Part shown: positions 16,891-32,557 of the stretch, piece after piece
Numbering within the stretch: the first letter of the stretch is position 1
Layout of the letters: every line of letters starts with the position of its first letter
Source: Burkholderiales bacterium
GTDB taxonomy: Bacteria; Pseudomonadota; Gammaproteobacteria; Burkholderiales; Burkholderiaceae_C
Direction: 5' to 3'
Assembly: GCA_017307855.1 (NCBI GenBank)
Contig: JAFKGD010000001.1
Location: 1-64,000, forward strand
DNA length: 64,000 nt
Made by a program: the position numbers and the translations under genes
The notes under the pieces: model-generated
What the model was told of the DNA's origin: nothing
Database searches by the model: none
The model's input: only the letters and a program-made list of their open reading frames with translations

Positions 16891-17688
16891 TCAGGCCGAT
16901 TCGGCCGGCTCGGCGATGCCGCCCACGGTCTGGCTGAAACCGCCGTCCACGTAGGTGATCTCGGCGGACACGCCGGAGGCCAGGTCACTCATGAGGAAGG
17001 CGGCGACATTGCCCACGTCCTCGATGGTCACGTTGCGGCGGATGGGCGAGGTCTCGGCCACCACCGACAGGATCTTGCCGAAGCCCTTGATGCCGCTGGC
17101 AGCCAGCGTCTTGATCGGGCCGGCCGAGATGCCGTTCACACGCATGCCGCGTGGGCCCAGCGACTCGGCCAGATAGCGCACCGAGGCTTCGAGCGAGGCC
17201 TTGGCCAGGCCCATGGTGTTGTAGTTGGGCACGGTGCGCACGGCGCCCAGGTAGGTTAGCGTGAGCAGGGCGGACTTGGCGTTGAGGTAGGGCAGGGCGG
17301 CCTTGGCCATGGCCGGGAAGCTGTAGGCGCTGATGTCGTGCGCCACCTTGAAGCCTTCGCGCGAGAGCCCGTCGAGGAAGTCGCCCGCGATGGCCTCGCG
17401 CGGCGCGTAGCTGATGCTGTGCACGAAGCCGTCGAACTTCGGCCAGTGGGCCGACAGGTCGGTGAAGAGCCTCTCGATCTGTGCGTCGTCACCCACGTCG
17501 CAGTCGAAGATGAGGTTCGAGCCGAAGTCGGCGGCGAACTCGGTGATGCGGTCCTTGAAGCGCTCGCCGACGTAGCTGAAAGCGAGTTCGGCACCCTGTT
17601 CGTGGCAGGCGCGTGCGATGCCGTAGGCGATGGAACGATTGGACAGAACGCCCGTGATGAGCAATTTCTTGCCGGCGAGGAAGCCCAT
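16891..17688 (-). CDS. fabI: Enoyl-[acyl-carrier-protein] reductase (NADH)
   Basis: The protein is 265 residues. It has an SDR Rossmann fold with [15 protein letters not shown], the catalytic tyrosines Tyr146 and Tyr156 and Lys163 ([18 protein letters not shown]) at the same numbers as Escherichia coli FabI, and a C-terminal VDGGF. It reduces enoyl-ACP in the last step of each fatty-acid elongation cycle in the cytoplasm. The start at 17688 gives the canonical N-terminus MGFLAGKK. It is divergent from yejA with only 37 bp between the start codons, so the two promoters must overlap or lie within the genes. Confidence 0.95.
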   Translation of the reverse strand: MGFLAGKKLLITGVLSNRSIAYGIARACHEQGAELAFSYVGERFKDRITEFAADFGSNLIFDCDVGDDAQIERLFTDLSAHWPKFDGFVHSISYAPREAIAGDFLDGLSREGFKVAHDISAYSFPAMAKAALPYLNAKSALLTLTYLGAVRTVPNYNTMGLAKASLEASVRYLAESLGPRGMRVNGISAGPIKTLAASGIKGFGKILSVVAETSPIRRNVTIEDVGNVAAFLMSDLASGVSAEITYVDGGFSQTVGGIAEPAESA

Positions 17689-17725
17689 TGAGAGTCTTTC
17701 GAAAAAAATCTGGCAGGATTGTCGC

Positions 17726-19537
17726 ATGCGGGGTTTGCTGTTTCTGCTCGTGGGCATGCTGGCCGGCCCGGCCTGGGCGGCCCACGGCTATGCCCTCTGG
17801 GATGACCTCAAGTACCCGCCCGGCTTCGCGCAATTCGACTACGTCGACCCGGCAGCACCCAAGGGCGGCGAGCTGCGGCTGGTGAGCAACCTGCGCTTTT
17901 CTACCTTCGACAAGTACAACCCCTTCACCATCAAGGGGTCGCCCCCGGCCTATCTGTCGGGCATGCTGTTCGATTCGCTGCTCACGGGCTCGATGGACGA
18001 GACGGCCTCCGGCTACGGCTTGCTGGCCGAGGACGTCGAGGTGGCGGCCGACCGCCTGAGCGCCACCTTCCGCGTGCGGCCCCAGGCCCGCTTCCACGAC
18101 GGCTCGCCCGTGCAGGCGGCCGACGTGAAGCACAGCTACGAGACACTGATCGGGCCGCATGCTTCGCCGGCGTACCGCACGTTGCTCGAAGAAGTGGCGG
18201 GCGCCGACGTGATCGACACGCGCACCGTGCGCTTCCGCTTTCGCAAGCCCAACCGCGAGCTGCCGCTGACCGTCGGCGGTCTGCCCGTCTTCAGCCGCGC
18301 CTGGGGCAAGGGCAAGCCGTTCGACCAGGTGGTGATGGACATCCCGATCGGTAGCGGCCCTTACAGGATCGGGCCGGTGGTGTTCGGGCGAGACATCACC
18401 TATGTGCGCGACGCCAATTACTGGGCGAAGGATCTGCCGGTCAAGCGCGGCATGCACAACTTCGACCGCATCACGGTCAAGATCTACCGCGACAACACGG
18501 CGCGGCTCGAGGCGCTGAAGGCCGGCGAGTTCGACATGATGACCTTCTATTCCGCAGGTGACTGGGCTCGCCGGGTGAAGGGTCGCAAGTTCGATTCGGG
18601 CGAGCTCGTCAAGCGGGAGTTCCAGCACCGCCAGCCGGCGGGTTTCCAGAGCTACGTGCTCAACAGCCGGCGCGAGCGCCTGTCCGACCCGCGCGTTCGG
18701 GAGGCGCTGGGCCTGGCGCTCGATTACGAATGGATGAACCGGCAGCTGTTCTACAACGGCTATCCGCGCGTGCGCGACCTGTTCGGCAACACCGATTGCG
18801 CCGCCACCGGCCTGCCGTCGGCCGAGGAGCAGGCGCTGCTCGAACCCTTCCGCAATCGCATCCCGGCCGCCACCTTCGGCCCGATGTACGAGCCGCCGCG
18901 CACCACGGGCGAGGGGCATTCGCTGCGCGACAACCTGCGCCGCGCCCAGGCGTTGCTGGCCGAGGCCGGCTGGACCTACCGCGACGGCGCGCTGCGCAAC
19001 GCCAAGGGTGAGCCGTACGTCATCGAATACCTCGACAGCCGCGACAGCGGCGTGCGCACCGTGACGCCATGGATGCGCAACCTGGAGAAGCTCGGCGTGC
19101 AGCTGAAGTTCGTGCCGGTGGATTTCGCGCTCTACCAGCAACGGCTCGACCGGTTCGAATTCGACATCACGACGATCAACTTTCCGGGCACGCACAACCC
19201 CGGCCAGTCGCTGGCCGAGATCTTTGGCAGCAAGGCTGCCGACACCGAAAGCTCGGGCAACTACATGGGCGTGAAGAACCCGGCCGTGGATGCGCTGGTG
19301 ACGGCCGTGGTCCGCGCCCGCACCAAGGAAGAGTTGCTGCCGGCGTGCCGCGCGCTGGATCGCGTCGTCATGCACAGCCACTACCTCATTCCGCAGTGGA
19401 CGCTGGCCGCCCACCGCATGGTCTACAGCGCCCGGCGGCTGGCCTTCAAGGAGCCCATGCCCGCCTACGCCGGCGGCGAGGACTGGGTGATGGGCGCCTG
19501 GTGGTCGCGCGTGCCCACCCCGGCAGGCATCCGCTAG
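17726..19537 (+). CDS. yejA: Peptide ABC transporter substrate-binding protein YejA
   Basis: The protein is 603 residues. A signal peptide occupies residues 1-18 ([16 protein letters not shown], then cleavage). The mature part is a family 5 solute-binding protein with [31 protein letters not shown] and a C-terminal [10 protein letters not shown]. In enterics YejABEF imports peptides including microcin C. It is the first gene of a four-gene operon with overlapping or near-abutting ends (19562, 20568, 21632). The start at 17726 is the one that gives the signal peptide. Confidence 0.92.
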   Translation: MRGLLFLLVGMLAGPAWAAHGYALWDDLKYPPGFAQFDYVDPAAPKGGELRLVSNLRFSTFDKYNPFTIKGSPPAYLSGMLFDSLLTGSMDETASGYGLLAEDVEVAADRLSATFRVRPQARFHDGSPVQAADVKHSYETLIGPHASPAYRTLLEEVAGADVIDTRTVRFRFRKPNRELPLTVGGLPVFSRAWGKGKPFDQVVMDIPIGSGPYRIGPVVFGRDITYVRDANYWAKDLPVKRGMHNFDRITVKIYRDNTARLEALKAGEFDMMTFYSAGDWARRVKGRKFDSGELVKREFQHRQPAGFQSYVLNSRRERLSDPRVREALGLALDYEWMNRQLFYNGYPRVRDLFGNTDCAATGLPSAEEQALLEPFRNRIPAATFGPMYEPPRTTGEGHSLRDNLRRAQALLAEAGWTYRDGALRNAKGEPYVIEYLDSRDSGVRTVTPWMRNLEKLGVQLKFVPVDFALYQQRLDRFEFDITTINFPGTHNPGQSLAEIFGSKAADTESSGNYMGVKNPAVDALVTAVVRARTKEELLPACRALDRVVMHSHYLIPQWTLAAHRMVYSARRLAFKEPMPAYAGGEDWVMGAWWSRVPTPAGIR

Positions 19538-19561
19538 GCCAGGAAAAGGACCGCGCCACCC

Positions 19562-20584
19562 ATGCTTGCCTACGTCGCCAAACGCCTGCTGCTCATGCTG
19601 CCCACGTTGTTCGGCGTGCTGCTGGTGACCTTCATCGTGATGCAGTTCGTGCCCGGTGGTCCGGTGGAGCAGTATCTGGCCGAGTCGCGCGGCTTCAGCG
19701 GCGTCGAATCGGGTGGCGCCAGCTACCGCGGAAATCAGGGCGTCGATCCCAAACGCATCGAAGAGATCAAGAAGCTCTACGGATTCGACAAACCGGCCAC
19801 CGAGCGGTTCTGGCAGATGCTGGGCCAGTTCGCGCGCTTCGACCTGGGGCGCAGCTTTTTCCAGAACAAGGACGTGTGGCAGCTGGTGCGCGAGAAGCTT
19901 CCCGTTTCCATCAGCCTGGGCCTGTGGACCTTCTTCATCAGCTACCTGATCGCCGTGCCGCTGGGTGTGGCCAAGGCTGTGCGCGCGGGCTCGCGGTTCG
20001 ACCTGATCACCACGCTCGTGGTCCTCGTCGGCTACGCCATCCCGGGCTTCGTGCTGGGCGTGGCGCTGCTGGTGGTGTTCGGCGGCCAGCTCGAATGGTT
20101 TCCACTGCGCGGCCTCACGTCGAGCAACTGGGATGAGCTCGGCTGGGGCGGCAAGATCGTCGACTATCTCTGGCACATCACGCTGCCGGTGACGGCCATG
20201 GTGGTGGGCAGCTTCGCCGTCACCACCATGCTCACCAAGAACTCCTTCCTCGAGGAAATCCGCAAGCAGTACGTGCTGACGGCGCGCGCCAAGGGCCTGC
20301 CCGAAAACCGCGTGCTCTGGAAGCACGTGATGCGCAACGCGCTGATGCCCATCATCGCGGGCTTTCCGGCTGCGTTCCTCGGCGCCTTCTTCACGGGTTC
20401 GCTGCTGATCGAGACGCTGTTCTCGCTCGACGGCCTGGGCCTGTTGAGCTACGAGAGCGTGATCCGCCGCGACTATCCCGTGGTGCTGGGCACGCTGTAC
20501 CTGTTCACGCTGCTGGGCCTGGTGACCAAGCTGCTGAGCGACCTCTGCTACGTACTGGTGGACCCGCGTGTACGGTTCGACTGA
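19562..20584 (+). CDS. yejB: Peptide ABC transporter permease YejB
   Basis: The protein is 340 residues with six expected membrane helices and a BPD_transp_1 domain. The N-terminus KRLLLMLPTLFGVLLVTFIV and the EAA loop around ARAKGLPENRVLWKHVMRNA are typical of oligopeptide permeases. It forms the inner-membrane channel with YejE. The last 17 bp overlap the GTG start of yejE. Confidence 0.93.
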   Translation: MLAYVAKRLLLMLPTLFGVLLVTFIVMQFVPGGPVEQYLAESRGFSGVESGGASYRGNQGVDPKRIEEIKKLYGFDKPATERFWQMLGQFARFDLGRSFFQNKDVWQLVREKLPVSISLGLWTFFISYLIAVPLGVAKAVRAGSRFDLITTLVVLVGYAIPGFVLGVALLVVFGGQLEWFPLRGLTSSNWDELGWGGKIVDYLWHITLPVTAMVVGSFAVTTMLTKNSFLEEIRKQYVLTARAKGLPENRVLWKHVMRNALMPIIAGFPAAFLGAFFTGSLLIETLFSLDGLGLLSYESVIRRDYPVVLGTLYLFTLLGLVTKLLSDLCYVLVDPRVRFD

Positions 20585-21635
20585 CGCCCCGCCGCCCCCC
20601 GCGCCGCAGCGCTCGGCCTCGCCCGGCGCACGGGCCTGGCGGCGCTTCCGCAAGAACCGGCTCGGCTTCTGGAGCCTGGTGGTGTTCTCCACGCTGCTCG
20701 TCCTCAGCCTGTTCGCCGAGGTCCTCGCCAACGACCGGCCGCTGGCTCTGCGCTACGAGGGGCAGATGTACTTCCCTCTGTTCAACGACTACTCCGAGAA
20801 GACCTTCGGCGGTGATTTCGAGACGCCCACCGACTACCACGACCCCTTCATCCGCGAACAGCTGAGCCGGGACGGCAATTGGGCGATCTATCCGCCGATT
20901 CCCTATGGCTCGCGCACCATCAACTACTTCGCCAGGGAACCGAACCCCGCAGGACCGACGGCCGACAACCTGCTGGGAACCGACGACCGCGGTCGCGACC
21001 TGCTGGCCCAGCTGATCTACGGCTTCCGCCTATCGGTGCTGTTCGGGCTCGCGCTCACGGTCATCGGCGTGGTGATTGGCGTGGTCACAGGCGCCATCCA
21101 GGGCTACTTCGCCGGGCGCATCGACCTGACCTTCCAGCGCCTCATCGAGATCTGGGAATCGATGCCCGAGCTTTACCTGCTGATCATCTTCGCCGCCATC
21201 TTCACGCCCAGCGTGGGCCTGCTGCTGGTGCTGCTGTCGCTGTTCGGGTGGATGGGGCTGTCGGCCTACGTGCGCGCCGAGTACCTGCGCAACCGCCAGA
21301 TGGACTACGTGAAAGCCGCGCGGGCGCTGGGCGTGGGCAGCGGGCGCATCATGTGGAAGCACATCCTGCCCAACAGCATGACGCCGGTCATCACCTTCCT
21401 GCCGTTCCGCATGAGCGCGGCCATCCTCGCGCTCACCTCGCTCGACTTCCTGGGCCTGGGCGTGCCGCCGGGCACGCCGTCTCTGGGCGAACTGCTGTCG
21501 CAGGGCAAGAACAATATCGACGCCTGGTGGATCTCGCTGTCCACCTTCGGCGTGCTGGTGGGCACGCTGCTGCTGCTCACCTTCATGGGCGACGCGCTGC
21601 GCGATGCGCTCGATCCGCGCAAGGCCGACCAATGA
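20568..21635 (+). CDS. yejE: Peptide ABC transporter permease YejE
   Basis: The protein is 355 residues. It carries the long periplasmic insertion typical of YejE (YFPLFNDYSEKTFGGDF) and the C-terminal permease domain with the EAA motif around AARALGVGSGRIMWKHILPN. The GTG start at 20568 lies within the end of yejB. Its TGA overlaps the yejF ATG (ATGA, 21632-21635), indicating translational coupling. Confidence 0.93.
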   Translation: MYGSTDAPPPPAPQRSASPGARAWRRFRKNRLGFWSLVVFSTLLVLSLFAEVLANDRPLALRYEGQMYFPLFNDYSEKTFGGDFETPTDYHDPFIREQLSRDGNWAIYPPIPYGSRTINYFAREPNPAGPTADNLLGTDDRGRDLLAQLIYGFRLSVLFGLALTVIGVVIGVVTGAIQGYFAGRIDLTFQRLIEIWESMPELYLLIIFAAIFTPSVGLLLVLLSLFGWMGLSAYVRAEYLRNRQMDYVKAARALGVGSGRIMWKHILPNSMTPVITFLPFRMSAAILALTSLDFLGLGVPPGTPSLGELLSQGKNNIDAWWISLSTFGVLVGTLLLLTFMGDALRDALDPRKADQ

Positions 21636-23245
21636 GTACCGGAAACGGGGCGCTCCTCGACGTGCGCGGGCTCAAGGTGTCCTTCGGCGCGCACGAAGTC
21701 GTGCACGGCATCGACTTTTCGCTGGCGCCTGGCGAAAAGCTCGCCCTGGTGGGCGAATCGGGCTCGGGCAAGACGGTGAGTGCGCTCAGCCTGCTGCGGT
21801 TGGCGCTCAATGCAGAGTTGTCGGGCCAGGCGCTGTTCGATGGCCGTGACCTGCTGCAGTTGCCCGAACGTGAACTGCGCGGCGTGCGCGGACGCGACAT
21901 CGCCATGATCTTCCAGGAGCCGATGACGGCGCTCAACCCGCTCTACACCGTGGGCGACCAGATCGCCGAGGTGGTGCAGCTCAAGCGCGGCGCCACGCGC
22001 GCCGAGGCCTGGCACGTGGCGGTCGAGCGGCTGGCCGAAACCGGCATCCCCGAGCCCGAGCGGCGCGCCCGGGCCTACCCGCACCAGCTCTCGGGTGGGC
22101 AGCGCCAGCGCGCCATGATCGCCATGGCCCTGGCCGGCGAGCCGCGCCTGCTGCTGGCCGACGAGCCGACCACGGCGCTCGACGTCACGCTGCGCCAGCA
22201 GATCCTCGAACTGCTGGGCCGGCTGCAGGTCAAGAACAGCATGGCGATGCTGCTCATCACGCACGACCTCAACCTGGTGCGCCGCTTTGCCGACCGCGTG
22301 GCGGTGATGGAGCGCGGGCACATCGTGGAGCAGGGGCCGGTGGCGCAGGTGCTCTCGTCGCCGCAGCATCCGTACACCCGTCGGCTGATCGAAAGCCGGC
22401 CCGTGCGCGACGTTGCCGAGGTGCCGGCCACAGGCGCCGAGGTGGCCCGCGCCCACGCGCTGCGGGTGACGTACCCCGTGCCGCGGGCTGGGCTGGCGGG
22501 CTGGTTCCGCCGGGGCGAGTTCGTGGCTGTGAAGGGCGCCGACCTCGCCATTGCGCCGGGCCGGACGCTGGGCGTGGTCGGCGAATCCGGCTCGGGCAAG
22601 TCGACGCTGGCCCTGGCCGCGCTCGGCCTCGTACGCACCGCGGACGGCCAACTCACCGTGGTCGGCCGGCAATGGGGACAGGGCCGTGCGTCCGACCGTG
22701 CCATGCGCCGCCAGGTTCAGGTGGTGTTCCAGGATCCGTATTCATCGCTGTCGCCTCGCATGACGGTGGAAGAAATCGTGGGCGAAGGCCTGCTGGTGCA
22801 CGAGCCCGGCCTGCCGGCGGCGCGGCGGCGCGAGCGGGTGATTTCGGCGCTGGCCGACGTGGGCCTTGCCGAATCGCAGTTTCCCGGGCTGCTCGACCGC
22901 TATCCGCATGAGTTCTCGGGAGGCCAGCGCCAGCGGCTGGCGATCGCGCGCGCGCTGATCCTCGAGCCGGCGCTGCTCCTGCTCGACGAGCCCACCAGTG
23001 CGCTGGACGTCACCATCCAGAAGCAGGTGCTGGCGCTGCTGCAGCGCCTGCAGCGCGACCGGGGCCTGGCCTACCTGCTCATCACCCACGATGTGGAGGT
23101 GGTGCGGGCCATGGCGCACGACGTGATCGTGATGAAGGATGGCGAGATCGTCGAAGCCGGCCCGGTGGCCCGGGTTCTGGATGCCCCGGCGCACGCCTAC
23201 ACCCGCCGGCTGGTGGAAGCGGCCGGCGAAGGCCTGCCGTCCTAG
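21632..23245 (+). CDS. yejF: Peptide ABC transporter ATP-binding protein YejF (two ATPase domains)
   Basis: The protein is 537 residues with two tandem ABC domains. In the first, Walker A is GESGSGKT, the signature is LSGGQRQRA, and Walker B is [12 protein letters not shown]. In the second, Walker A is GESGSGKS, the signature is FSGGQRQRL, and Walker B is [12 protein letters not shown]. Both carry an H-loop (ITHD). It energises the YejBE channel. The frame is open far upstream within yejE, but the ATG overlapping the yejE stop gives the standard N-terminus. Confidence 0.94.
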   Translation: MSTGNGALLDVRGLKVSFGAHEVVHGIDFSLAPGEKLALVGESGSGKTVSALSLLRLALNAELSGQALFDGRDLLQLPERELRGVRGRDIAMIFQEPMTALNPLYTVGDQIAEVVQLKRGATRAEAWHVAVERLAETGIPEPERRARAYPHQLSGGQRQRAMIAMALAGEPRLLLADEPTTALDVTLRQQILELLGRLQVKNSMAMLLITHDLNLVRRFADRVAVMERGHIVEQGPVAQVLSSPQHPYTRRLIESRPVRDVAEVPATGAEVARAHALRVTYPVPRAGLAGWFRRGEFVAVKGADLAIAPGRTLGVVGESGSGKSTLALAALGLVRTADGQLTVVGRQWGQGRASDRAMRRQVQVVFQDPYSSLSPRMTVEEIVGEGLLVHEPGLPAARRRERVISALADVGLAESQFPGLLDRYPHEFSGGQRQRLAIARALILEPALLLLDEPTSALDVTIQKQVLALLQRLQRDRGLAYLLITHDVEVVRAMAHDVIVMKDGEIVEAGPVARVLDAPAHAYTRRLVEAAGEGLPS

Positions 23246-23276
23246 CGTCTTTCGCGCCCGTCAGCGCCACAAACCG

Positions 23277-23305
23277 TTGCAAATCAACGGTTTGCTGGCT
23301 ATAAT
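23277..23305 (+). promoter_or_regulatory. Sigma-70 promoter of the rimP-nusA-infB operon
   Basis: TTGCAA (23277-23282) and TATAAT (23300-23305) are separated by 17 bp, close to consensus in both boxes. They lie 107 bp upstream of rimP and just before a leader terminator. Confidence 0.75.
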
Positions 23306-23319
23306 CCAAGGCTACGACC

Positions 23320-23351
23320 AAAACGGGCTGTTAACCACCGCCCGTTTTTTA
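23320..23351 (+). terminator. Leader terminator / attenuator before rimP
   Basis: A 9-bp perfect stem AAAACGGGC / GCCCGTTTT with an 11-base loop runs directly into further T residues. It lies between the promoter at 23277-23305 and the rimP start, so transcripts must read through it to reach nusA and infB. It looks like an attenuator; a conserved rimP leader RNA is known in other Proteobacteria. Whether it responds to NusA or another factor is not visible. Confidence 0.65.
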
Positions 23352-23411
23352 TTGGTCGTTCGTTTTTTGGGTTTCCCATTTTTCATCTGAAACGGGCAAG
23401 GCAAAGCGTCG

Positions 23412-23984
23412 GTGGCACTGCAGCAAATCGTTGAAACAACCGTGACCGGTCTGGGTTACGACCTGGTGGAGATCGAGCGCTCCGCCGGTGGCTTGCTGCG
23501 CATCACGATCGATCTGCCCTGGGATCCTGCGGCACCCGCCGGGCAGCCCGTCACCGTCGAGGACTGCGAGAAAGTCACGCGCCAGTTGCAGTTCGCGCTG
23601 GAGGTGGACGACGTCGATTACCGCCGGCTCGAGGTGTCCTCGCCGGGCATCGACCGTCCGCTGCGCAACGAGCGCGATTTCGAGCGCTTCGCAGGCGAGG
23701 TGATCGACATCACGCTCAAAGTCCCCATGGGAACGGCCGCAGCCGGGCAGGTCGCCCCCAACCGAAAGAAATTCCGCGGCACGCTCGAGCGTGCCGACGC
23801 GGGCTGGCAGATCGTCTGGAGCGACGAGCCGCCGCCCGATCCGGGTCGCCGCATCAGCCGAAAGAAGGCGCCGGCCCCGATGCAGGTTCTGGGATTCGTG
23901 CTGGACGAGCTCAAGGAAGCCCGGCTGGCACCGATCGTTGATTTCAAGGGGCGCGCGCAGCGCCCAGGCCAAGGAGAGATGTGA
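23412..23984 (+). CDS. rimP: Ribosome maturation factor RimP
   Basis: The protein is 190 residues. It starts with GTG (23412) giving [20 protein letters not shown], has the RimP N-terminal alpha/beta domain with [16 protein letters not shown] and SSPGIDRPL, and a C-terminal SH3-like domain. It helps assemble the 30S ribosomal subunit. It is the first gene of the rimP-nusA-infB operon; nusA follows after 1 base. The C-terminal tail is somewhat longer than in enterics. Confidence 0.94.
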   Translation: MALQQIVETTVTGLGYDLVEIERSAGGLLRITIDLPWDPAAPAGQPVTVEDCEKVTRQLQFALEVDDVDYRRLEVSSPGIDRPLRNERDFERFAGEVIDITLKVPMGTAAAGQVAPNRKKFRGTLERADAGWQIVWSDEPPPDPGRRISRKKAPAPMQVLGFVLDELKEARLAPIVDFKGRAQRPGQGEM

Positions 23985-23985
23985 C

Positions 23986-25470
23986 ATGAATCGCGAACTG
24001 TTGATGCTGGTGGAAGCGATCTCGCGCGAGAAGAACGTCGAGCGCGACGTGGTGTTCGGTGCCGTCGAATCGGCTCTGGCCCAGGCCACCAAGAAGCTCT
24101 ACGAAGGCGAGGTCGACATCCGCGTGGCGATCGACCGCGACACCGGCGTGTACGAGACGTTCCGCCGCTGGCACGTGGTGCCCGACGAGGCCGGCCTGCA
24201 GCTGCCCGACCAGGAAATCCTCCTGTTCGAAGCCAAGGAAGAAATGCCCGACATCGAGGTCGACGAGTACATCGAGGAATCGGTGGAATCGGTGCCGATC
24301 GGCCGCATCGGCGCCATGGCGGCCAAGCAGGTGATCCTGCAGAAGATCCGCGACGCCGAGCGCGAGATGCTGCTCAACGACTTCATGAGCCGTGGCGAGA
24401 AGATCTTCACCGGCACGGTCAAGCGCATGGACAAGGGCGACATCATCGTGGAGAGCGGGCGCGTCGAAGGGCGCCTGCGCCGCGGCGAGATGATCCCCAA
24501 GGAAAACCTGCGCAGCGGCGACCGTGTGCGCGCCATGATCATGGAAGTGGACCTGACGCTGCGCGGCGCGCCGATCATCCTCTCGCGCTCGGCACCCGAG
24601 TTCATGATCGAGCTGTTCCGCAACGAAGTGCCCGAGATCGAGCAGGGCCTGCTCGAGATCAAGAGCTGCGCCCGTGATCCCGGCAGCCGCGCCAAGATCG
24701 CCGTGCTCAGCCACGACAAGCGCGTCGACCCGATCGGCACCTGCGTCGGCGTGCGCGGCACGCGTGTGAACGCCGTCACCAACGAGCTGGCCGGCGAGCG
24801 CGTGGACATCGTGCTGTGGTCCGAAGACCCGGCCCAGTTCGTGATCGGCGCGCTGGCGCCCGCCAACGTGTCGTCCATCGTGGTGGACGAGGAAAAGCAC
24901 GCCATGGACGTCGTGGTGGACGAGGAAAACCTCGCCATCGCCATCGGCCGCGGCGGCCAGAACGTGCGCCTGGCTTCCGACCTCACCGGCTGGAAGATCA
25001 ACATCATGGACGCCGCCGAGTCGGCCCAGAAGCAGGCGACCGAGACCGAGTCGATCCGCGCGCTGTTCATGGAAAAGCTCGACGTCGACCAGGAAGTGGC
25101 CGACATCCTCATCGAGGAAGGCTTCACCAGCCTCGAGGAAGTGGCCTATGTGCCGCTGTCCGAGATGCTCGAGATCGAGAGCTTCGACGAAGACACCGTC
25201 AACGAACTGCGCGCCCGTGCCAAGGATGCGCTTCTCACCATGGAGATCGCGCGCGAGGAAACCGCGCTGGACGTCTCGCAGAACCTGCGCGACCTCGAGG
25301 GCCTGACGCCCGAGCTGGCGGCCAAGCTGGCCGAAGCCGGCGTCAACACGCGCGACGATCTGGCCGACCTGGCCGTCGACGAACTCACGGAAATCACCGG
25401 CCAGTCTGCGGACGAGGCCAAGGCCCTCATCATGAAGGCTCGCGAACACTGGTTCGCGGGTCAAGAGTGA
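23986..25470 (+). CDS. nusA: Transcription termination/antitermination factor NusA
   Basis: The protein is 494 residues. It has an N-terminal RNA polymerase-binding domain ([20 protein letters not shown]), an S1 domain ([20 protein letters not shown]), two KH domains ([31 protein letters not shown]) and two acidic C-terminal repeats (about residues 360-490). It binds RNA polymerase and nascent RNA to modulate pausing, termination and antitermination. The start at 23986 follows GGAGA in the end of rimP. Confidence 0.95.
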   Translation: MNRELLMLVEAISREKNVERDVVFGAVESALAQATKKLYEGEVDIRVAIDRDTGVYETFRRWHVVPDEAGLQLPDQEILLFEAKEEMPDIEVDEYIEESVESVPIGRIGAMAAKQVILQKIRDAEREMLLNDFMSRGEKIFTGTVKRMDKGDIIVESGRVEGRLRRGEMIPKENLRSGDRVRAMIMEVDLTLRGAPIILSRSAPEFMIELFRNEVPEIEQGLLEIKSCARDPGSRAKIAVLSHDKRVDPIGTCVGVRGTRVNAVTNELAGERVDIVLWSEDPAQFVIGALAPANVSSIVVDEEKHAMDVVVDEENLAIAIGRGGQNVRLASDLTGWKINIMDAAESAQKQATETESIRALFMEKLDVDQEVADILIEEGFTSLEEVAYVPLSEMLEIESFDEDTVNELRARAKDALLTMEIAREETALDVSQNLRDLEGLTPELAAKLAEAGVNTRDDLADLAVDELTEITGQSADEAKALIMKAREHWFAGQE

Positions 25471-25493
25471 TGTGATGGAGGGAAACGCACCAC

Positions 25494-28379
<2,886 letters not shown>

Positions 28380-28383
28380 CCAC

Positions 28384-28480
28384 CCCCAGGCTACGCGTCA
28401 CTTCGTGTCGCTTCGCCAACCCCCTGCGAGGGGGCGATACCAGCGGCCCGGCAAAGCCGGTTCCGCGGTATCCCTGGTCC
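28384..28480. repeat. Dispersed intergenic repeat of the Comamonadaceae type
   Basis: The 128-bp gap between infB and rbfA contains CTACGCGTCACTTCGTGTCG, a hairpin CCCCCTGCGAGGGGG, and CCCGGCAAAGCCGGTTCCGC. I recognise this combination as a high-copy intergenic element in Acidovorax- and Variovorax-like genomes. It forms strong secondary structure. Copy number in this genome cannot be seen from one window. Confidence 0.55.
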
Positions 28481-28507
28481 AAGGACTTGCGTCCTCCCGA
28501 AACTTCC

Positions 28508-28885
28508 ATGCCTGCAAAGAAGTCCGCCCAGCCCAACCGCGCCTTCAAGGTGGCCGATCAGATCCAGCGTGATCTGACGGAGCTGATCGCGCGCGAGTTG
28601 AAGGACCCGCGCGTGGGCATGGTCACGGTGCAGGCCGTCGAGGTGACGCCCGACTACGCCCACGCCAAGGTGTTCTTCAGCCTGCTCGTGGGCGATCCGC
28701 AGGAAACGCAGGAGGCACTCAACCAGGCCGCCGGCTTCCTGCGCAACGGCCTGTTCAAGCGACTGCATATCCACACGGTGCCCACGCTGCACTTCGTCTT
28801 CGACCGCACCACCGAGCGTGCGGCCGACATGAACGCGCTCATCGCGCGCGCCGTGGCCTCTCGTTCCAAGGACGACGGGGAGTAA
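28508..28885 (+). CDS. rbfA: 30S ribosome-binding factor RbfA
   Basis: The protein is 125 residues with a KH-like fold: [20 protein letters not shown], then [20 protein letters not shown]. It binds the 30S subunit during 16S rRNA maturation and cold adaptation. The start at 28508 gives the standard N-terminus; the preceding in-frame extension is the intergenic repeat. It is followed by truB after 4 bp. Confidence 0.94.
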   Translation: MPAKKSAQPNRAFKVADQIQRDLTELIARELKDPRVGMVTVQAVEVTPDYAHAKVFFSLLVGDPQETQEALNQAAGFLRNGLFKRLHIHTVPTLHFVFDRTTERAADMNALIARAVASRSKDDGE

Positions 28886-28889
28886 AGCC

Positions 28890-29845
28890 ATGAGCGCACC
28901 ACGAGCACGGGTCGTGAGGCGCCCCGTGCACGGGGTGCTGCTGCTCGACAAGCCGCTGGGCCTGTCGAGCAACAACGCATTGCAGAAATGCAAATGGCTG
29001 CTGCGCGCCGAGAAAGCCGGGCACACGGGCACGCTCGATCCGCTGGCCACCGGCGTGCTGCCGCTGTGCTTCGGCGCGGCCACCAAGTTCAGCCAGTTGC
29101 AGCTCGATGCCGACAAGACCTATGTCGCGACGGCCCGCCTGGGTGTGACCACCACCACCGGCGATGCCGAGGGTGAAGTCGTCGAGCGCCGCGACGTGGC
29201 CGTGACGGCCGACCAACTGGCGGCGGTGCAGGCGCAGTTCACCGGTCCCATCCGCCAGGTGCCGCCGATGTACAGCGCGCTCAAGAAGGACGGCCGTGCG
29301 CTCTACGACTATGCCCGCGCGGGCGAGGAAGTCGAGCGCGAGGCGCGCGACGTGACCATCCATTCGCTGGCGATCGAACCCGAGGGCGCCGACACGCTGC
29401 GCATCACCGTGCGATGCAGCAAGGGCACCTACATCCGTACGCTGGGCGAGGACATCGGCCGTGCGCTCGGTTGCGGCGCCCACCTCACGTCGCTGCGCCG
29501 CGTGGCGACGGGCCATTTCGACCTGTCGCGCTGCGTGACGCTGGAGGCGCTCGAGGCGATGGACGAGGGCGCGCGTCTGGCAAACCTGCAACCCGTCGAT
29601 GCGCTATTGCCCGATCACGCGGCCGTCACGCTGGACGAAGACAATGCCGGGCGATTCCTGTCGGGCCTGCGCCGCCGCGGCACCTGGAACGACCAGGCGC
29701 AGGTGGCGGTCTACGGCCCGCCCCCGCAGGGCGCCGCACCCACCCATGGCCAGTTGCTGGGCACCGCCCACGTGACGGCCGGAGAACTCATCCCGGGGCG
29801 ATTGCTGAGCCCCATCGAAATACAGCAAATCCTGGAAGCAAGACC

Positions 29846-29849
<4 letters not shown>
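28890..29849 (+). CDS. truB: tRNA pseudouridine(55) synthase TruB
   Basis: The protein is 319 residues. The N-terminal [16 protein letters not shown] is followed by the catalytic GTLDPLATG with Asp at about residue 50, [17 protein letters not shown], and the C-terminal PUA-like region. It isomerises U55 in the T-loop of elongator tRNAs. It is in the conserved order rbfA-truB. Its stop overlaps the typA ATG (29846). Confidence 0.95.
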
Positions 29850-31668
<1,819 letters not shown>

Positions 31669-31672
<4 letters not shown>

Positions 31673-32541
31673 AGCTCGACCACACCCGCGCGGTGTGGTT
31701 GATGGTGGCGGTGACCCTGATGTGGTCGATCGCCGGCGTGGTCACGCGCCATCTGGAGCAGGCCCGCAGCTTCGAAGTCACCTTCTGGCGCAGCGCTTTC
31801 ACGGCGCTCTCGCTCGCCGTGCTGCTGCCGCTGATCCAGGGCCGTGCGGTGCTGGGCAAGCTGCGCCACGGCGGCGCGGCGCTCTGGCTCTCGGGCGTCT
31901 GCTGGAGCGTGATGTTCACCGCGTTCATGATGGCGCTCACGCTCACCACAGTGGCGAACGTGCTGATCACCATGGCGGTGGGCCCGTTCTTCACCGCACT
32001 GGTGGCACGTGTCTTCATCGGGCAGCGCCTGGCGCGCCGCACCTGGCTGGCCATCCTCGCGGCCGGCGCGGGCATCGCATGGATGTACGGCTCGCAATTG
32101 GGCGACGGCCACCTGGCGGGCACGCTCGTGGCGCTGTGCGTGCCTGTGGCGGCGGCGGTGAACTGGACCGTGGTCCAGCGCAGCCAGGCCCACGGTCACG
32201 ACGTGGACCTGGTTCCTGCGGTGCTGGTCGGCGCCCTGATCTCCAGTGTCGTCACGCTGCCGCTGGCCTGGCCTCTCGAAGCTTCCCGTCACGACCTGCT
32301 GCTGCTGGCGTTGCTGGGCCTCGTGCAACTCGCCATCCCCTGCGTGCTGGCCGTGCGCTGCGCGCGGGTGCTCAAGGCACCCGAAGTGGCGCTGCTGGCC
32401 TTGCTGGAGGTGGTGTTCGGCATCCTCTGGGCCTGGCTCGGTGCTGGCGAAGCGCCCCAGCCCAGCGTGATCAGCGGCGGCCTGCTGGTCATCGGGGCGC
32501 TGGTGGCCAACGAATGGCTGGGTTGGCGGGAAAGACCCTGA
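31669..32541 (+). CDS. DMT-superfamily (EamA) transporter
   Basis: The protein is 290 residues with ten predicted helices in two EamA repeats: the first opens WLMVAVTLMWSIAGVVTRHL, the second AGTLVALCVPVAAAVNWTVV. Family members export metabolites or amino acids across the inner membrane; the substrate here is unknown. It overlaps the typA stop codon by ATGA and is translationally coupled, which suggests it is the last gene of the long operon. Confidence 0.85.
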
Positions 32542-32557
32542 CGGGCCGCCTTCCGGG

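Noticed and set aside
17489-20731. 1080-codon open frame antisense to yejA and yejB
   Set aside because: It lies opposite well-conserved genes and has shadow-type composition.
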